From contig MU626294.1 in NCBI GenBank assembly GCA_025603075.1, positions 1 through 64,000 of the forward strand: 64,000 nucleotides of DNA. The letters run 5' to 3'. The notes beneath the pieces are model-generated. The model made no database searches. It saw nothing but the letters and a program-made list of their open reading frames with translations, and was not told the origin of the DNA. How positions within the stretch are numbered: the stretch's first letter is position 1; the number at the start of each line of letters is the position of its first letter. Source of the DNA: Neoconidiobolus thromboides FSU 785. Lineage: Eukaryota > Entomophthoromycota > Entomophthoromycetes > Entomophthorales > Neoconidiobolaceae. Made by a program: the position numbers and the translations under genes. Of this stretch, positions 10,581 through 21,100 are shown one piece after another.

Positions 10581-11576
10581 TTAAAGTGATAATATCTTTT
10601 TAACCTGAGCTAAAATAGATGCATTGATGAATAGAGTAACCATAGGAGATAATACTTTATGGATCATGATAGCAGAAACTACCCAAAAGTCAACAGTGTC
10701 GCTACGTGGAGTATCAGTAATTAATTCGTAAATCATTGTAACACCATAGGGTAAGAAGGATAGAATAAATATTAAGCAGTACATGATTGAGCGAAATGCT
10801 ACTGCCCTATATTTTTCTAAACTTGGATTAACTGCTAAATTTTCTTTTTCACTAATTGCCTGATAGCTAGATTTTTCATCACTCATATCAACTAAATAAC
10901 TTTGTGAAGATTCGTTTACTCGTCTCATAATATTATAAAATTGCCTGGAGATAGAGTAATAAAAGTAAACAGCCAGCACAGTTGGTATTAATATAACTGC
11001 GATTGTAATAAAATAATATCCTTTCAGTAAGGGATCATCCGGTTTGTAAGCCAAGTAACAATATCCTGCAGATGGCATTAAATCAAATCTATTAGTTACT
11101 GCGATCAAAATTCCTGCAAATAGTGGCAAAATCCATTGGGTCAATTGTAGTAAAAGTACGCCTCTCTTGGAAATGTTCTCTCCTTTTACGATTGTATAAT
11201 ATCTCCAGAATGCACATACCAAAGCTGAGTATAACCAGGTTATTTTACAGATTGCTGAAATTGCTGCTTCAACTTTGCATGCGGTCATATTTAGCACCAT
11301 ATAATTAGTTGATAGTTTGACAGATACCCATATGATTGTCCATGTTGCATAAATAACATCAATGATAGCTATTTGCATTACTATCATATTATCAGTAGTT
11401 TGCATCCTTTTATAAACTAGTACAGAAATCAATATTAACAAACTTGGTATTAATGATAATACGTTAGTTACTATGAATACATAGCTTACTCCTTGAGCCT
11501 GCCAACTATTAAATTTACTGAAAGGAAATGTCTCTAAATTTATTTGACTTGGATACAAAAATGAACTAGTAGTCAT
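10581..11576 (-). CDS. Seven-helix receptor, family A (rhodopsin-like) type
   Basis: A 331-residue integral membrane protein with seven hydrophobic segments. Helix 1 holds SLIPSLLILISVLVY and helix 2 is introduced by QTTDN. Helix 3 begins with a Cys (MTACKVEA) that can pair with the Cys in the second extracellular loop (AGYCYLAY). A DRY-like position reads FWRYYTIV. A long third cytoplasmic loop with Ser and charged residues precedes helix 6 (ILSFLPYGV), and helix 7 ends SPMVTLFINASI where animal receptors have NPxxY. It is clearly paralogous to the receptor at 27314-28330 (shared WQA, QTTDN and PMxTLFIN motifs). It presumably senses an extracellular cue and couples to G protein; the ligand is unknown. 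The gene is intronless. Confidence 0.85.
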   Translation of the reverse strand: MTTSSFLYPSQINLETFPFSKFNSWQAQGVSYVFIVTNVLSLIPSLLILISVLVYKRMQTTDNMIVMQIAIIDVIYATWTIIWVSVKLSTNYMVLNMTACKVEAAISAICKITWLYSALVCAFWRYYTIVKGENISKRGVLLLQLTQWILPLFAGILIAVTNRFDLMPSAGYCYLAYKPDDPLLKGYYFITIAVILIPTVLAVYFYYSISRQFYNIMRRVNESSQSYLVDMSDEKSSYQAISEKENLAVNPSLEKYRAVAFRSIMYCLIFILSFLPYGVTMIYELITDTPRSDTVDFWVVSAIMIHKVLSPMVTLFINASILAQVKKILSL

Positions 11577-13184
11577 CTTATTTATTTCTTGTTGTAAACT
11601 TGATATTAACTTATAAGCGCTTTAATTAAAATAAATAAAAATATTTTTAAATGATTGTTTCAATCCAACTATTTATATTATTTTTGTAACTATCTTATTA
11701 ACCCTCCACTTTACCTCTTACTTTAGTAACTCTAAAATTTATTCTTGCTTCCTAGGCTTCGAACCTCTCATTTTATTTTTAAGCCTAGCTGATTCATATT
11801 ATTTTTTTCATGGGTACCTTAATCATGATATTATATATTCTAGCTAATATTCGTATGTTGTGTTTCAAGATATTCGTACCCGGTAGTAATACTAAGTTAA
11901 TACCAATATATTTATTATTTTATAATTCTAAATTTCATAAACAAATATCCCTATTTCTAATTTACTATTTTTGGAAATTATGAACTCATAATTAAAAATC
12001 AAAAGTTTATTAAATTTTTAAATGAAGATTATATACTCTAATTTAATTGACTTAGCCTTTGTCTTACATTGTTTATTCTACAATATTAAATAGATACATT
12101 TCGAAAGTTATTATTTTATTAAGGCTGTTTAATAAATTATTAGAAACCAACTTTAATTTACATTTACTGTTGAATATGACAGGATTATAGATTCTCATTT
12201 TTCTTACTTAATTATGTAATTGAATTTATAGACTAAATAAGATATCTTTATATGTTTTGTTACAATAAAAATTAATATTATAGTTAAATAAAGCATATCA
12301 TGGCTTTAAAATCGTGACTCTTAAGTTGTATATTTGTGTTGAGACTTTAGTACTTTAAATAAGGTAATCTTTATTTTTTAACATGTTTTTAATAAAACCT
12401 AAAACTATTCTATAGTAAAAATAGCTTAAATTCGTCTTTAAACTCCCAACTACTTTAAAACTAAATTCCAGTTTTAGTATATTTACATGAAAATTTTATA
12501 ATAAGAGGGTTTATTATCCATAAAATACTTCTGTACTATATAGTATTTTAAATATCTCAATCCTATATCAAATACTATGCTATGAGAGGATTCTAATTTT
12601 ATGTATTCTTGAGTTCAATGATTAAAAGTCCGCTTACTTCAATAGAGCAGACCACTCTTCTACTAACTATTGTATTCAAAAGCAATGAACTGAACAAAAA
12701 GCTGGACAATACCTTGTTTTTTTAGCTTGTTAACATCATTTAATATTTAAATAAAAAATCAAAATGAAATATGTTAACTAATGCTTTTTTATCTTAATTC
12801 TTTAAATATGCCTAATGCATCTAACTATTTTTCATTTAATTTAACTTTACAACCCCTTTATTTTAGCTTATAGCTTTTATTTTTAAACAAAGTTTTAAAG
12901 CCATTAGTCAGTTTGTAAATATCGAGCAATAAATAACTTGTAAAATATACTATGTTATTTATAAAGGTTATTTGTTGATTTGATTGACGTGTCTTTATTT
13001 TAAATACATGTCAGTGTAGAGCAAAATCTTATATAAAAATAAACAAATGATAAATCAATTAAAGCATGTAATCAAAGCAATAGCAAAATACAGTTTAGAA
13101 TAAGGAAAGTTGAAACAAGCTACACTTTAATGTACCAATTTAAGGGACTCATCTGTTATTTTAAGTTTAAATGATGCTTTTTTC
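11577..13184. other. AT-rich intergenic sequence
   Basis: About 1.6 kb with no supported gene. It probably contains the receptor promoter near its left end. Confidence 0.55.
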
Positions 13185-13289
13185 ATAATTGGAAATATTT
13201 TTTGGCTTTATCACTTTTTCTATCTTTTAAGTGCTATTCGAGTGGAAAAGGGTAGTAAAATTGTTAAACACAAAAATACATCTCCATAT
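13185..13289 (+). mobile_element. MITE-like element, copy 4
   Basis: A forward copy with a decayed left end but intact core (TCTTTTAAGTGCTATTCGAGTGG) and right end (CAAAAATACATCTCCATATG). Its right end is fused to copy 5 at a CATATG. Confidence 0.75.
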
Positions 13290-13392
13290 GGGGATGTATT
13301 TTTGTGTTTAACAATTTTACTAACAAATTTTCCACTTAAATAGTGTTTAAAAAACGGAAAAAGTAATGAAGTCAAAACAAACGCTCCCATAT
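13286..13392 (-). mobile_element. MITE-like element, copy 5
   Basis: A reverse copy starting at the CATATG shared with copy 4. The inner ~35 bases on each side of 13285-13290 are nearly perfect reverse complements, so the pair makes a foldback of about 208 bp. Confidence 0.8.
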
Positions 13393-13489
13393 GTTTAAAT
13401 GATTTTAAAGTAAAAAAACTCTCTTTATATTAAAATTTGGATTTATTGAAAAAAAATCAGTGATCAATAAATTATATATCGAATTATAC

Positions 13490-13813
13490 TTAAATAATAC
13501 CACCCAAAAGACTGGATAGACCTAATCCAGATAATAAACCACTATTAGATGGACCTTTTTCTGTATACTGCATCCCCTCCTTTGTATCAGCCTCTTTGTT
13601 ATATCCATCTAAAATAGATAAGAAGCTTTGACCTTTTAAAATAGACAGGGCTTGAGGAATCAAGGATATACCAAACCCAGGGTTGTTTTTTCCTCCAGGT
13701 AAATGCCCATGTTCTTGGTGGGTTTCAATAAAGGATTTACGGCGTTCTAGTTGAACTTCACCAGGCATTATCCCACTAACAAGTATGACTGTTATCAGAT
13801 TTATGACTTTCAT
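13490..13813 (-). CDS. Small secreted prepropeptide (family B, copy 2)
   Basis: A 107-residue paralogue of the protein at 6505-6822. It has a signal peptide (MKVINLITVILVSGIMPG) and the dibasic LERRKSF site. The segment ETHQEHGHLPGGKNNPGFG is identical to copy 1, followed by SLIPQALSIL and a GLLSGLGLSSLLGG tail. The leader and acidic linker have diverged more than the segment after the RR, which suggests selection on the mature peptide. It is divergent from the family-A gene at 14822, mirroring the 4681/6505 pair in inverted order. A TATATAAG box lies 60 bp upstream. The function is unknown. Confidence 0.82.
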   Translation of the reverse strand: MKVINLITVILVSGIMPGEVQLERRKSFIETHQEHGHLPGGKNNPGFGISLIPQALSILKGQSFLSILDGYNKEADTKEGMQYTEKGPSNSGLLSGLGLSSLLGGII

Positions 13814-13872
13814 TTAAGTTAATATTTGACAATATGTTTAAATAAAATTCTTACCATTCATATTCTCTATTG

Positions 13873-13880
13873 CTTATATA
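13873..13880 (-). promoter_or_regulatory. TATA box of the family-B secreted gene copy 2
   Basis: TATATAAG on the minus strand, 60 bp upstream of the ATG at 13813. Confidence 0.55.
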
Positions 13881-14736
13881 GTTTTCATTATTTAAATATT
13901 TAGTTTTAGTTAAGTTTTAAAGCTATTATTTATTGTTTTTTAATTTTTCTCTGATACCTTTCATACCATAATGTTTGAACCTGGTAGGGCATCTCAGCTA
14001 CTGCCTCTTATATAAATGATTTTGGGAACAGGAACCCTTAGTTTACTCCTCTAAATCCATACAACTATATCACTTTTAGTTTTAGTGGTTGTTGATCTAT
14101 AAAGAAGAAATGTAAAAGGTTTTTTAATTTGGAAATTTTTTTAATATAGCTGTAAATATTTAAATGTTATTTTGGTTTAGCTGTAGTATACTATGCCATT
14201 GATTTATCATATCAAGCATTTTTGATGTCAGACACTTTCTAGTCATTTAGATATAACTGCTGTAATTATATTGTGACTTAATTAACTGTTTGTTTAAGAA
14301 TATAAATTTACTAAAAATTTTGATGAATCTTGGTGATTAGGCTTAAAGAAATGAACTATACAAATAAATGCTTCCAAAAAATACCACTAATTAGGTAGAA
14401 ATAGATCCGCAATAGGTGTGTTAATTTATTTATCATTATTTACCATAATTAACCTCGGTCCTTTGGCTACAACTAGTATATTAATAATGTATAATATTCA
14501 GCCCATCTAAAATTAATCAATGTAATAACATTTTAATTAAATTAAGCTAAATAATACTTAATGCGAGTTAATTGAGTTTTAGCTTAATTAACTTAATTAA
14601 CTTAATTAACAACAAAAATGGATAAAAATACAAAATATCAGTATATCTGGTAGATAATTAGGAGAACAGAGGGAAAGGGGAGTAAAAAGGTATGCTTATC
14701 GTAATTTATTAAACAAAAAGAAAAGAAGAAAAGTAG
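13881..14736. other. Shared upstream region of the second divergent pair
   Basis: AT-rich sequence between two divergent promoters. It includes a short direct repeat of TTAATTAAC-type units near 14578-14610. No gene is seen. Confidence 0.5.
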
Positions 14737-14744
14737 TATATAAA
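14737..14744 (+). promoter_or_regulatory. TATA box of the family-A secreted gene copy 2
   Basis: TATATAAA 78 bp upstream of the ATG at 14822. Confidence 0.6.
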
Positions 14745-14821
14745 TAATTGTTTATCGGGATTAAAATTCAAAAACATACAAATAACTTAATTTACTACCA
14801 TTACTATCCTTAATAATAACA

Positions 14822-15067
14822 ATGAAATTAAACTTTATTTTATTTCTTGCTGTAAGTTCAATTAGCAGTATGCCTATGGCCAGAAGAGATGGTGGAGACG
14901 ATCTTCTTGGAGGATTATTAGGCGGTATATTAGGAGGAGGAGGAGGAGGAGGAGACTTGTTAGGAGGTTTATTAGGAGGCGGAGGTAGCAGTGAGGGTTC
15001 TGGTGGTATGCTTTCTAACATACCAGTTGCTGGAGGTCTCTTATCTGGACTTGGACTTGGACTTTAG
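14822..15067 (+). CDS. Small secreted Gly/Leu-rich prepropeptide (family A, copy 2)
   Basis: An 81-residue paralogue of the protein at 4681-4989. The first ten residues of the leader (MKLNFILFLA) are the same, and an RR pair follows the signal peptide (MARRDGGDD). Then come GGLLGGILGGGGGGG blocks and the tail MLSNIPVAGGLLSGLGLGL. It is shorter because one MLSGIPVVGGLL unit and the Ala/His-containing spacer of copy 1 are missing, so length differs by whole repeat units. The coding DNA is a GGA-rich run in an otherwise AT-rich region. It is intronless and TATA-driven. The function is unknown. Confidence 0.8.
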   Translation: MKLNFILFLAVSSISSMPMARRDGGDDLLGGLLGGILGGGGGGGDLLGGLLGGGGSSEGSGGMLSNIPVAGGLLSGLGLGL

Positions 15068-15958
15068 ATAAGTTTAATTCTTTTTATTAAACCAGCTTCC
15101 ATACTTTCAAAGTTAACATTTAATAAATAAAACGGAATATAAAATGTAATATCTCGATTTTGTTATCATTTTAAATTTTTTATAATTAAACAACCTTTAA
15201 GTATTATCAAATTTTAAGTATCACTAATTGATGTTAAAAATAACATTTTATATTATAGATAAGTTCTTGTAATTAAATCCGTTTCTTTTTGTTAAGTGCT
15301 ACAAATAGGATAATCATTGATCTATAAAATAAAATATTTTTTTAAAGAGACATGTAGTAAGTACTACCATGTCATTCTAAAGCTAAGCCTATAGCTATAA
15401 AGGCTTAATTATGCGAATTTTTAAGTGAATTTTTTTTAAATACAGAGATGTTTTTCTCGGTTTTATCACTTTCTCCATTTTTTAAGCACTATTTGAGCGG
15501 AAAGATTGTTGATAAAATTCTTAAACAAAAAAGTACATCCCCTATAATGTTTAGAAAAAGCATCAAAAATACAGAATCGTAATTTGAAGTATGAATATTA
15601 ATACTATAGTATTAATATAATAGCTTATTTTAGTTATATTATGTTGTTGTTTTAACCTTATTAAAATCGTCGGACATAAAGTTTATTACTTTGCTTATCA
15701 TAAAATAGTCTTATAGTATTTAGGTATGTAATTCGCGCATATCTTATTGTCCAAATAATTGAAATCGTAAATCACAATATTACTTATCATATCAAACACT
15801 GCTATTTTAAATACCTCTATGTCGACAGCAATGATGTTTTAATAAGCTAGTACCCAACGCTCCTTAATTTCTAAAATACGCAAATTAAATTGCATAAAAT
15901 GAGGCTACGCATTCATAGTGATATATTTTATGAAACACTAACTTTTTTAATTGTGACT
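15068..15958. other. AT-rich intergenic sequence with one MITE
   Basis: Nothing is seen besides the element at 15440-15546 and the 5' region of the NFKBIL1-like gene. Confidence 0.5.
15440..15546 (+). mobile_element. MITE-like element, copy 6
   Basis: A forward copy, moderately diverged. It shows GAGATGTTTTTCTCGGTTTT, the core TTTTTTAAGCACTATTTGAG and a right end AAGTACATCCCCTATA. Confidence 0.65.
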
Positions 15959-16846
15959 ATGAAATTAAAATTAAAATCACCTAAGAAAAGGGAGAGAGAA
16001 CGAAAAGAGGAGAGTCATAAAAAGCCGAAAAGCAACTATTATACGGACAACTATCAATTTGATGAAGATTATAACAGAGCCAGTTTAGATCAAGATTTAA
16101 AAGAAAGAGAGTGGCAAGATCACTTAATGGATACTCTTGGTGAAGAAGAGCCAGATTTTTGGCACCATAGGTTTCAACAAACTTACCATGACCAAAAAAA
16201 TAAAGACCAGTTAATGGATATGGACGAAGAAGAGTATAGAAGATATATAATTGACGGTATGCGAAGGAAAAGGGAAAAATATACTGAGGGAGCTAGATCA
16301 CGTTCTAAAGTGGAGGATAATAGGCATAAAGATAAAGATAAAGATAAAGATAGAGAAAATAAAAAGAAGAAGAAAAGAAATTCCGCCAAAAAAGAAGAAT
16401 CTAAAGCAAACAATACTAAAGAAAGGCTATATTACTTCAAAGAATGGACAGATATTATCAATAATAACTCTTATTTACAAAACTGTGATAAGAAAATAGA
16501 GGGTTTCCAAATATACAATATACCCTGGCCCTTTAGAAAAGAAATAATTACGTCAACCCTAACTTTGGATGAGGACAATCCAGAGTTTTCAAAATATATT
16601 AACAAATCTACCATAACAAGCTATTTAAATGTTGACCTAAAGGTGGATTTAGATAAGAGCAAAATCATTCTAAAACGAGAATTGTTAAAATTTCACCCGG
16701 ATAAATTTTCTAACTTTGCAATTTTGCCTAAATTAGATTGTATCAACACCACTGACTCAGCTGTAACTAAAAAACAGATCAAAATTGCACACCACCTTGT
16801 TAACTATTTATCAATGTTGTTTCAAGAACTTTGGAGGGATCTTTAA
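15959..16846 (+). CDS. NFKBIL1: NF-kappa-B inhibitor-like protein 1 (NFKBIL1/IkBL) family
   Basis: A 295-residue protein starting MKLKLKSPKKRERER; an upstream in-frame ATG at 15899 would add 20 residues. The layout matches fungal IkBL-like proteins. A basic Lys/Arg-rich start is followed by a segment like the family's early acidic WxxxxxDxxxxEE...FW region (EWQDHLMDTLGEEEPDFW), then a highly charged Lys/Asp coiled region. The C-terminal block holds NIPWPF and the J-domain-like LKRELLKFHPDKF. Ankyrin repeats of animal NFKBIL1 are absent, as expected in fungi. Animal NFKBIL1 is linked to nuclear mRNA processing; a similar nuclear role here is inference. A DnaJ co-chaperone is less likely because the rest of a J domain is missing. 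Confidence 0.72.
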   Translation: MKLKLKSPKKRERERKEESHKKPKSNYYTDNYQFDEDYNRASLDQDLKEREWQDHLMDTLGEEEPDFWHHRFQQTYHDQKNKDQLMDMDEEEYRRYIIDGMRRKREKYTEGARSRSKVEDNRHKDKDKDKDRENKKKKKRNSAKKEESKANNTKERLYYFKEWTDIINNNSYLQNCDKKIEGFQIYNIPWPFRKEIITSTLTLDEDNPEFSKYINKSTITSYLNVDLKVDLDKSKIILKRELLKFHPDKFSNFAILPKLDCINTTDSAVTKKQIKIAHHLVNYLSMLFQELWRDL

Positions 16847-17155
16847 TTAAACGAGATACAAATTGGTTCCAATCAGGACTTTTGTTCAAGTATATCTTTA
16901 TTTTCAACGTTTGATGTATGGATTTAGCCTTTTTTACTACTATTTTATATTGTATATTAGTTTCGATCTACTAATTTTTTTAGTTAGTATTTAAGATGAC
17001 GTCTTATATAAAGTTACCTGAACTTTATTATCAAAGTTATATTGATATAAGTTAGCTTACCTTTAATGACGAAAAAAGGTTTATAAAGAGATAAATCAAA
17101 CTAGGTTATACATATACAAATAACCAGAAAAGCAAGTAATTTACTGAAATGTGAG
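16847..17155. other. Intergenic between convergent genes
   Basis: An AT-rich 3' region shared by the NFKBIL1-like and F-box-like genes. No feature is seen. Confidence 0.55.
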
Positions 17156-18448
17156 TTAACGAAGGAAAAGGTTATTTTGGAGTTTAGATAGTTCAGTATC
17201 GCAATCAATTAATCTAAATACCATTGAACCAAGTTTAAGTCTTAATTTAGGCCCCAAAGTAAGATATAATCCATTGATATTATTTTCTAAGCTACAATCA
17301 AAAAGGGACAGTTTTTGCAAGAGGTAACACGAATTCAGAATGAACTTGAAAAATGCAGCTCCAAGGACAAAACCGGTAAGTTCTAAGGTAATAATCGACG
17401 ATTTTGAGGTTGGGTAAATCGAATCTAATAGTAAAACGTAATTTGAACATTTAGATTCTAAATGTAGATAGGTTAAATTAGGTAGTTTAAGTATAGAGTA
17501 TAACTGCTGCGAAGTTAAATTAAAACATTCAATTAAAGTTAACTTTCTTAAATACTGAAAAGAAGAATCACTAAGTTCAATATAATTAATATTCATGCCC
17601 AAAAAATATAGGGAAGTTATTTTTGAAGAACCAACTAGGATTAAAGGGGTGCAATAAATACATTCTATCCTATTTAATTTAGGAAAATTTTCAAGCTCAA
17701 AATATAGTTCATCAAAACCACGAACCATAAAGCCTTTGAAAGTTAAACTTTCTAAGTCTTCAAATAAGTTTGATTGTAAATATAAAAAATTCTCAAAGGT
17801 ATAAAGTTTAAAGCCTAATCTTAAATGTTTGAGTTTAGGAACTTTACAAAACACTTTTTCAAAATAAGGTAATTGATAGCCACTATCTGTCAACGCAACT
17901 GAGCTTAAAGTTGGTGGAAGCAAATTAATAACTTCTAAAACTGGACCTGAATTTACTTCTGGTAACGTTATACTTTTTAAGCTATGAAATATTTGGGCCA
18001 GATCGATATTGTTTTGAAATAAAAAGGTTTTTGTAGGTATTCTTTGGATATAAAACTGATAAGTTAAGTGGTGTAAACTCAAATCAAACTTACTATGAAT
18101 AGCTAATAGGTAAGTGTGTAAAGTGGCTGAGATTGATTTTAAATTTGGATGCTTAAAACTATTAAGGGCTGGATATCCATAAATATCTGTAGTTAAGTGC
18201 TTAATAAAATGACCATATTTTTTTATTGTTTTTAATTTTTGCTTTTGCATTTTAAATGATAATCCAATGTCTGTAGATTCCCAAACTAAAGGTAATAATA
18301 GTGATCGCCATTCTTTACAAACTCTTAGAAACAAAGATTGTTGATATAACGAAAAATGACTAAGTATGAATCTTAAATTAGACTCTGATAAACCTTTTAA
18401 TTTAAATGTGTTAGAATTGTTTAAATATCCATGAGCTTCGGCTAACAT
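17156..18448 (-). CDS. F-box/LRR-like protein
   Basis: A 430-residue intronless protein. Residues ~18-56 (LSESNLRFILSHFSLYQQSLFLRVCKEWRSLLLPLVWES) resemble an F-box: a leucine-rich helix, then the V-C-K-x-W helix typical of Skp1-binding F-boxes. The rest consists of leucine-rich segments of the kind LxxLxLxxC/N (for example YLRKLTLIECFNLT and LTYLHLESKCSNY), as in LRR substrate-recognition domains. It would be an adaptor of an SCF ubiquitin ligase; the substrate is unknown. F-box/LRR families are often expanded in early-diverging fungi. The F-box is weak by eye, so a non-SCF LRR protein remains possible. Confidence 0.65.
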   Translation of the reverse strand: MLAEAHGYLNNSNTFKLKGLSESNLRFILSHFSLYQQSLFLRVCKEWRSLLLPLVWESTDIGLSFKMQKQKLKTIKKYGHFIKHLTTDIYGYPALNSFKHPNLKSISATLHTYLLAIHSKFDLSLHHLTYQFYIQRIPTKTFLFQNNIDLAQIFHSLKSITLPEVNSGPVLEVINLLPPTLSSVALTDSGYQLPYFEKVFCKVPKLKHLRLGFKLYTFENFLYLQSNLFEDLESLTFKGFMVRGFDELYFELENFPKLNRIECIYCTPLILVGSSKITSLYFLGMNINYIELSDSSFQYLRKLTLIECFNLTSQQLYSILKLPNLTYLHLESKCSNYVLLLDSIYPTSKSSIITLELTGFVLGAAFFKFILNSCYLLQKLSLFDCSLENNINGLYLTLGPKLRLKLGSMVFRLIDCDTELSKLQNNLFLR

Positions 18449-19473
18449 TATGGTTGATTTTTTATCAAAAAATGGTTTGTTTAATTTAAAGTTGCGTAAT
18501 TTATTCTAGAAAAAAGTTCCAAAATTTGAGAAAGTAATGAGGTGAAAGAGAAGCACTGATATAATAGATGAAGAAGCAAATAGGGTATTGGAAGCAAGGC
18601 AGTTTTATTGTTTTCGGGATCTTCAAAAAACATGTTGTAAAAACTACACTAAAGTACTTAATACGAATCTAGTACAATTGTGTTCGAGTTAACATTGAAA
18701 TGCATTTTGATTCATATTTAATAAAAACTTATATAAAAGAGTTAAGGAATGTTAGATTTTGAAAAGAAAGAATGAGATAAATAAAATAGTATTATTATTA
18801 TTTATGTGTATATACTGCGCTAAAATTAGAATTGTTAACCCCAGAGAACAGCCATTTTATCATCACAGTTATTAAAGCTAAAACAACAAGATTTAATCTA
18901 TTATTTGATTCAATATAGCTTGATTTAAAATATAAAATGGGATTTATTTATGAACATTTAGTTTAAATAAACATCAAATAGATGGATATAAAGCGGAGAT
19001 AATAAAAACTATAAAAAATCAATGTATAAAAATATAACACAATATATTCATTAACTATGACATGAATTGTACTAAGCAGAAATTAATATTGTTATCATAA
19101 TAGTAATACTCTGATAGCAAAATAGCTTTTAACTCACTGCTGTTGGTTTTATAAAGGATTTTATTATTAGCTATAGAGTCATCACTTCGTAATTTATCTT
19201 TGTATACTGTTTAATTTATGGGAAACTTAACTTAAGTTGCCCATTATTTGTTTATTTAATGGTCTTATTACTATACTACTATATAAAATCACTAATGCAT
19301 TTTTAATGATCTTTATTTTTTATTAGCATTTTATAATAAAGTTGCCTGTAAAATAGTTTAAAATATAGCATATAGAATTTAAATATTGAATTCCTTTCTC
19401 TTTATCATATTTATAAACGTCGTTAAAATTTGATTTATTACTTGGTCTTCTATGAGAAGATACGCTCAACTTA
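18449..19473. other. AT-rich intergenic sequence
   Basis: No gene is accepted. A minus-strand frame at 19323-19526 (67 residues, Ser/Asn/Lys-rich) has protein-like composition and might be another decayed fragment. Confidence 0.45.
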
Positions 19474-20041
19474 TTGGATCCAATTAAACTGCTTGAGTTG
19501 CGCTTTTCGAGCAAATGTTTGTTCAAAGTTGTAAGTAGGGGTATAAGGTATAGTTTGGCTTATTCACCTTACAATCAAGAGGAACTTGAAGGATATTATT
19601 ATTACCAAGAAGAGCTTATTAAGGAAAATGTAACTTTAATAAAGCATATAGATTCAAAAGATAAAAATCTAGAATATTTAGGTTATTGCCCAAATACAAG
19701 GTATATATGGGAGTGTCTTTTTTAACTTCATTATTTTTTCCATTTTTTAAGTGCTATTTAAGCGGAAAATTTGTTAGCAAAATTCTTAAACACAAAAATA
19801 TATCACCATATGATATAAATATGTCAAATATAAGGATAGTTATAGTGGCAATGTTTGGTATGAGTATAATAATGATGACTGAGATTATTACGATGACAAC
19901 ACTATTGCTATAGAATTTGATCTACCAAAGTTAAAAAAACCAGTTTTGGATCATACTACTTGTGAACCAGGGCCAATGCTTTTTGAAAAATACATAAAAC
20001 AAGCTAATCAATTTGAGTTTATTAAAGATAGTATCTATTAA
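19474..20041 (+). pseudogene. Decayed gene interrupted by a MITE
   Basis: A coding-like frame from 19474 runs through YNQEELEGYYYYQEEL and LEYLGYCPNTR to about 19704, where a MITE-like element begins. After the element, from 19814 in the frame shifted by the insertion, it resumes as KYKDSYSGNVWYEYNNDD. It meets one TGA at 19880-19882, continues through IAIEFDLPKLKKPVLDH and CEPGPMLFEKYIKQ, and stops at 20039-20041. Further protein-like fragments with several stops extend to about 20560. The element is flanked by TATA on both sides (19702-19705, 19814-19817), as expected for a target duplication. The protein family is not recognised; it is rich in Tyr, Asp and Asn. Confidence 0.55.
19705..19812 (+). 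mobile_element. MITE-like element, copy 7 (inside a decayed gene)
   Basis: A forward copy with good ends (ATATGGGAGTG and ATATATCACCATATG) and core TTTTTTAAGTGCTATTTAAG. It is the only copy here whose insertion into coding sequence can be seen. Confidence 0.8.
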
Positions 20042-20996
20042 AAATTCTATTATCTAAATTTATATAAATTAAATTCGCTCAATATATATGTTAGAAATAG
20101 ATAGGATTTGGATGGATCAGGCATTGTCAAAACTAAATCTAGATTAAAGTCATCAAATTTAGAATCTGATTTCTATTATGTCTCTAATATTCACAACGAT
20201 ATATAATTTACCTTATCTTAAAATCGAAAATATATGGAGACTTTAATGTTAGTTTTTAATAGATTGGTGATTTAGAGCAGCTAAAAATATAAAAGTCATA
20301 GGCTGTAAGTTTTATTTTAGGTTTGATAAGGCTAATCATAATAAGACTAAATCAACTAAATGTAGTAATACAACTAGTTTATCCTATTACTATTACTCAA
20401 CTGAAGATAAATGTTTGAGGTTATCAGTATTAAAAGCAATACACGTTCACAAGTTTTCAAAAAGTTCATTGAATTCAATATCTTTATTATCAAATATTCA
20501 AACTGTTTATTTCAACCTTTGGTTACAAAAAAATGTTCACTAAACTTTACTTAAGCAGTATTGACTTAGATGGTGAAGAGTATGGCTGAATCAAATGCAG
20601 ATTCATAAAAAAAATTAAAATTACTGTGATGCTAAATACCAGTCATTTATCTCTTTTTTATCTCTTTTTCTAAACTTCGAAATAATCAAAATTAGTGACT
20701 TTAAATCGACATGTACAAATATAAGTATAAAACATAAACTCATCACTCCTTCGTTATTGGTTGCTTCTACTTCATCTAATATGAGTAGAGTGCTATGTAA
20801 CAAGTTGGAAAACGCTCCGATGTTATATTAGTTAAAACTTTGATAAGTCGCTAATCTGTATAATATATATAGTAACAACAACAAAGCTTTTATAGTTTTG
20901 TTTTTTATTTGTTTTTTTAGTGAAATATTAAAACTGATTTTCTAAAAAATAAAATAAACAGTTTAGTAGTTTTGACAACACTTTTGTAAATTTTAA
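20042..20996. other. Degenerate sequence and intergenic
   Basis: The first half has scattered coding-like fragments with stops, a possible continuation of the decayed gene. The rest is plain AT-rich sequence. Confidence 0.4.
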
Positions 20997-21100
20997 CATG
21001 GGAATGTTTTTGGGTTCATTACTTTTCCATCTTTTAGGTGCTATTTGTGTGGGAAAACTGTTAGTAAAATTCTTAAATACAAAAAAACATCCCTACATAT
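20997..21100 (+). mobile_element. MITE-like element, copy 8
   Basis: A forward copy: ACATGGGAATGTTTTTGGGTTC, core TCTTTTAGGTGCTATTTGTG, right end AAAAAACATCCCTACATAT. Confidence 0.75.

Noticed and set aside
13975-14050. tRNA-like or structured patch near GGTAGGGCATCTCAGCTACTGCC
   Set aside because: No cloverleaf with acceptor and T arms could be drawn; no tRNA gene was found anywhere in the window.
14761-15021. Minus-strand proline-rich frame
   Set aside because: Antisense of glycine codons in the secreted Gly/Leu-rich gene gives an artificial polyproline frame.
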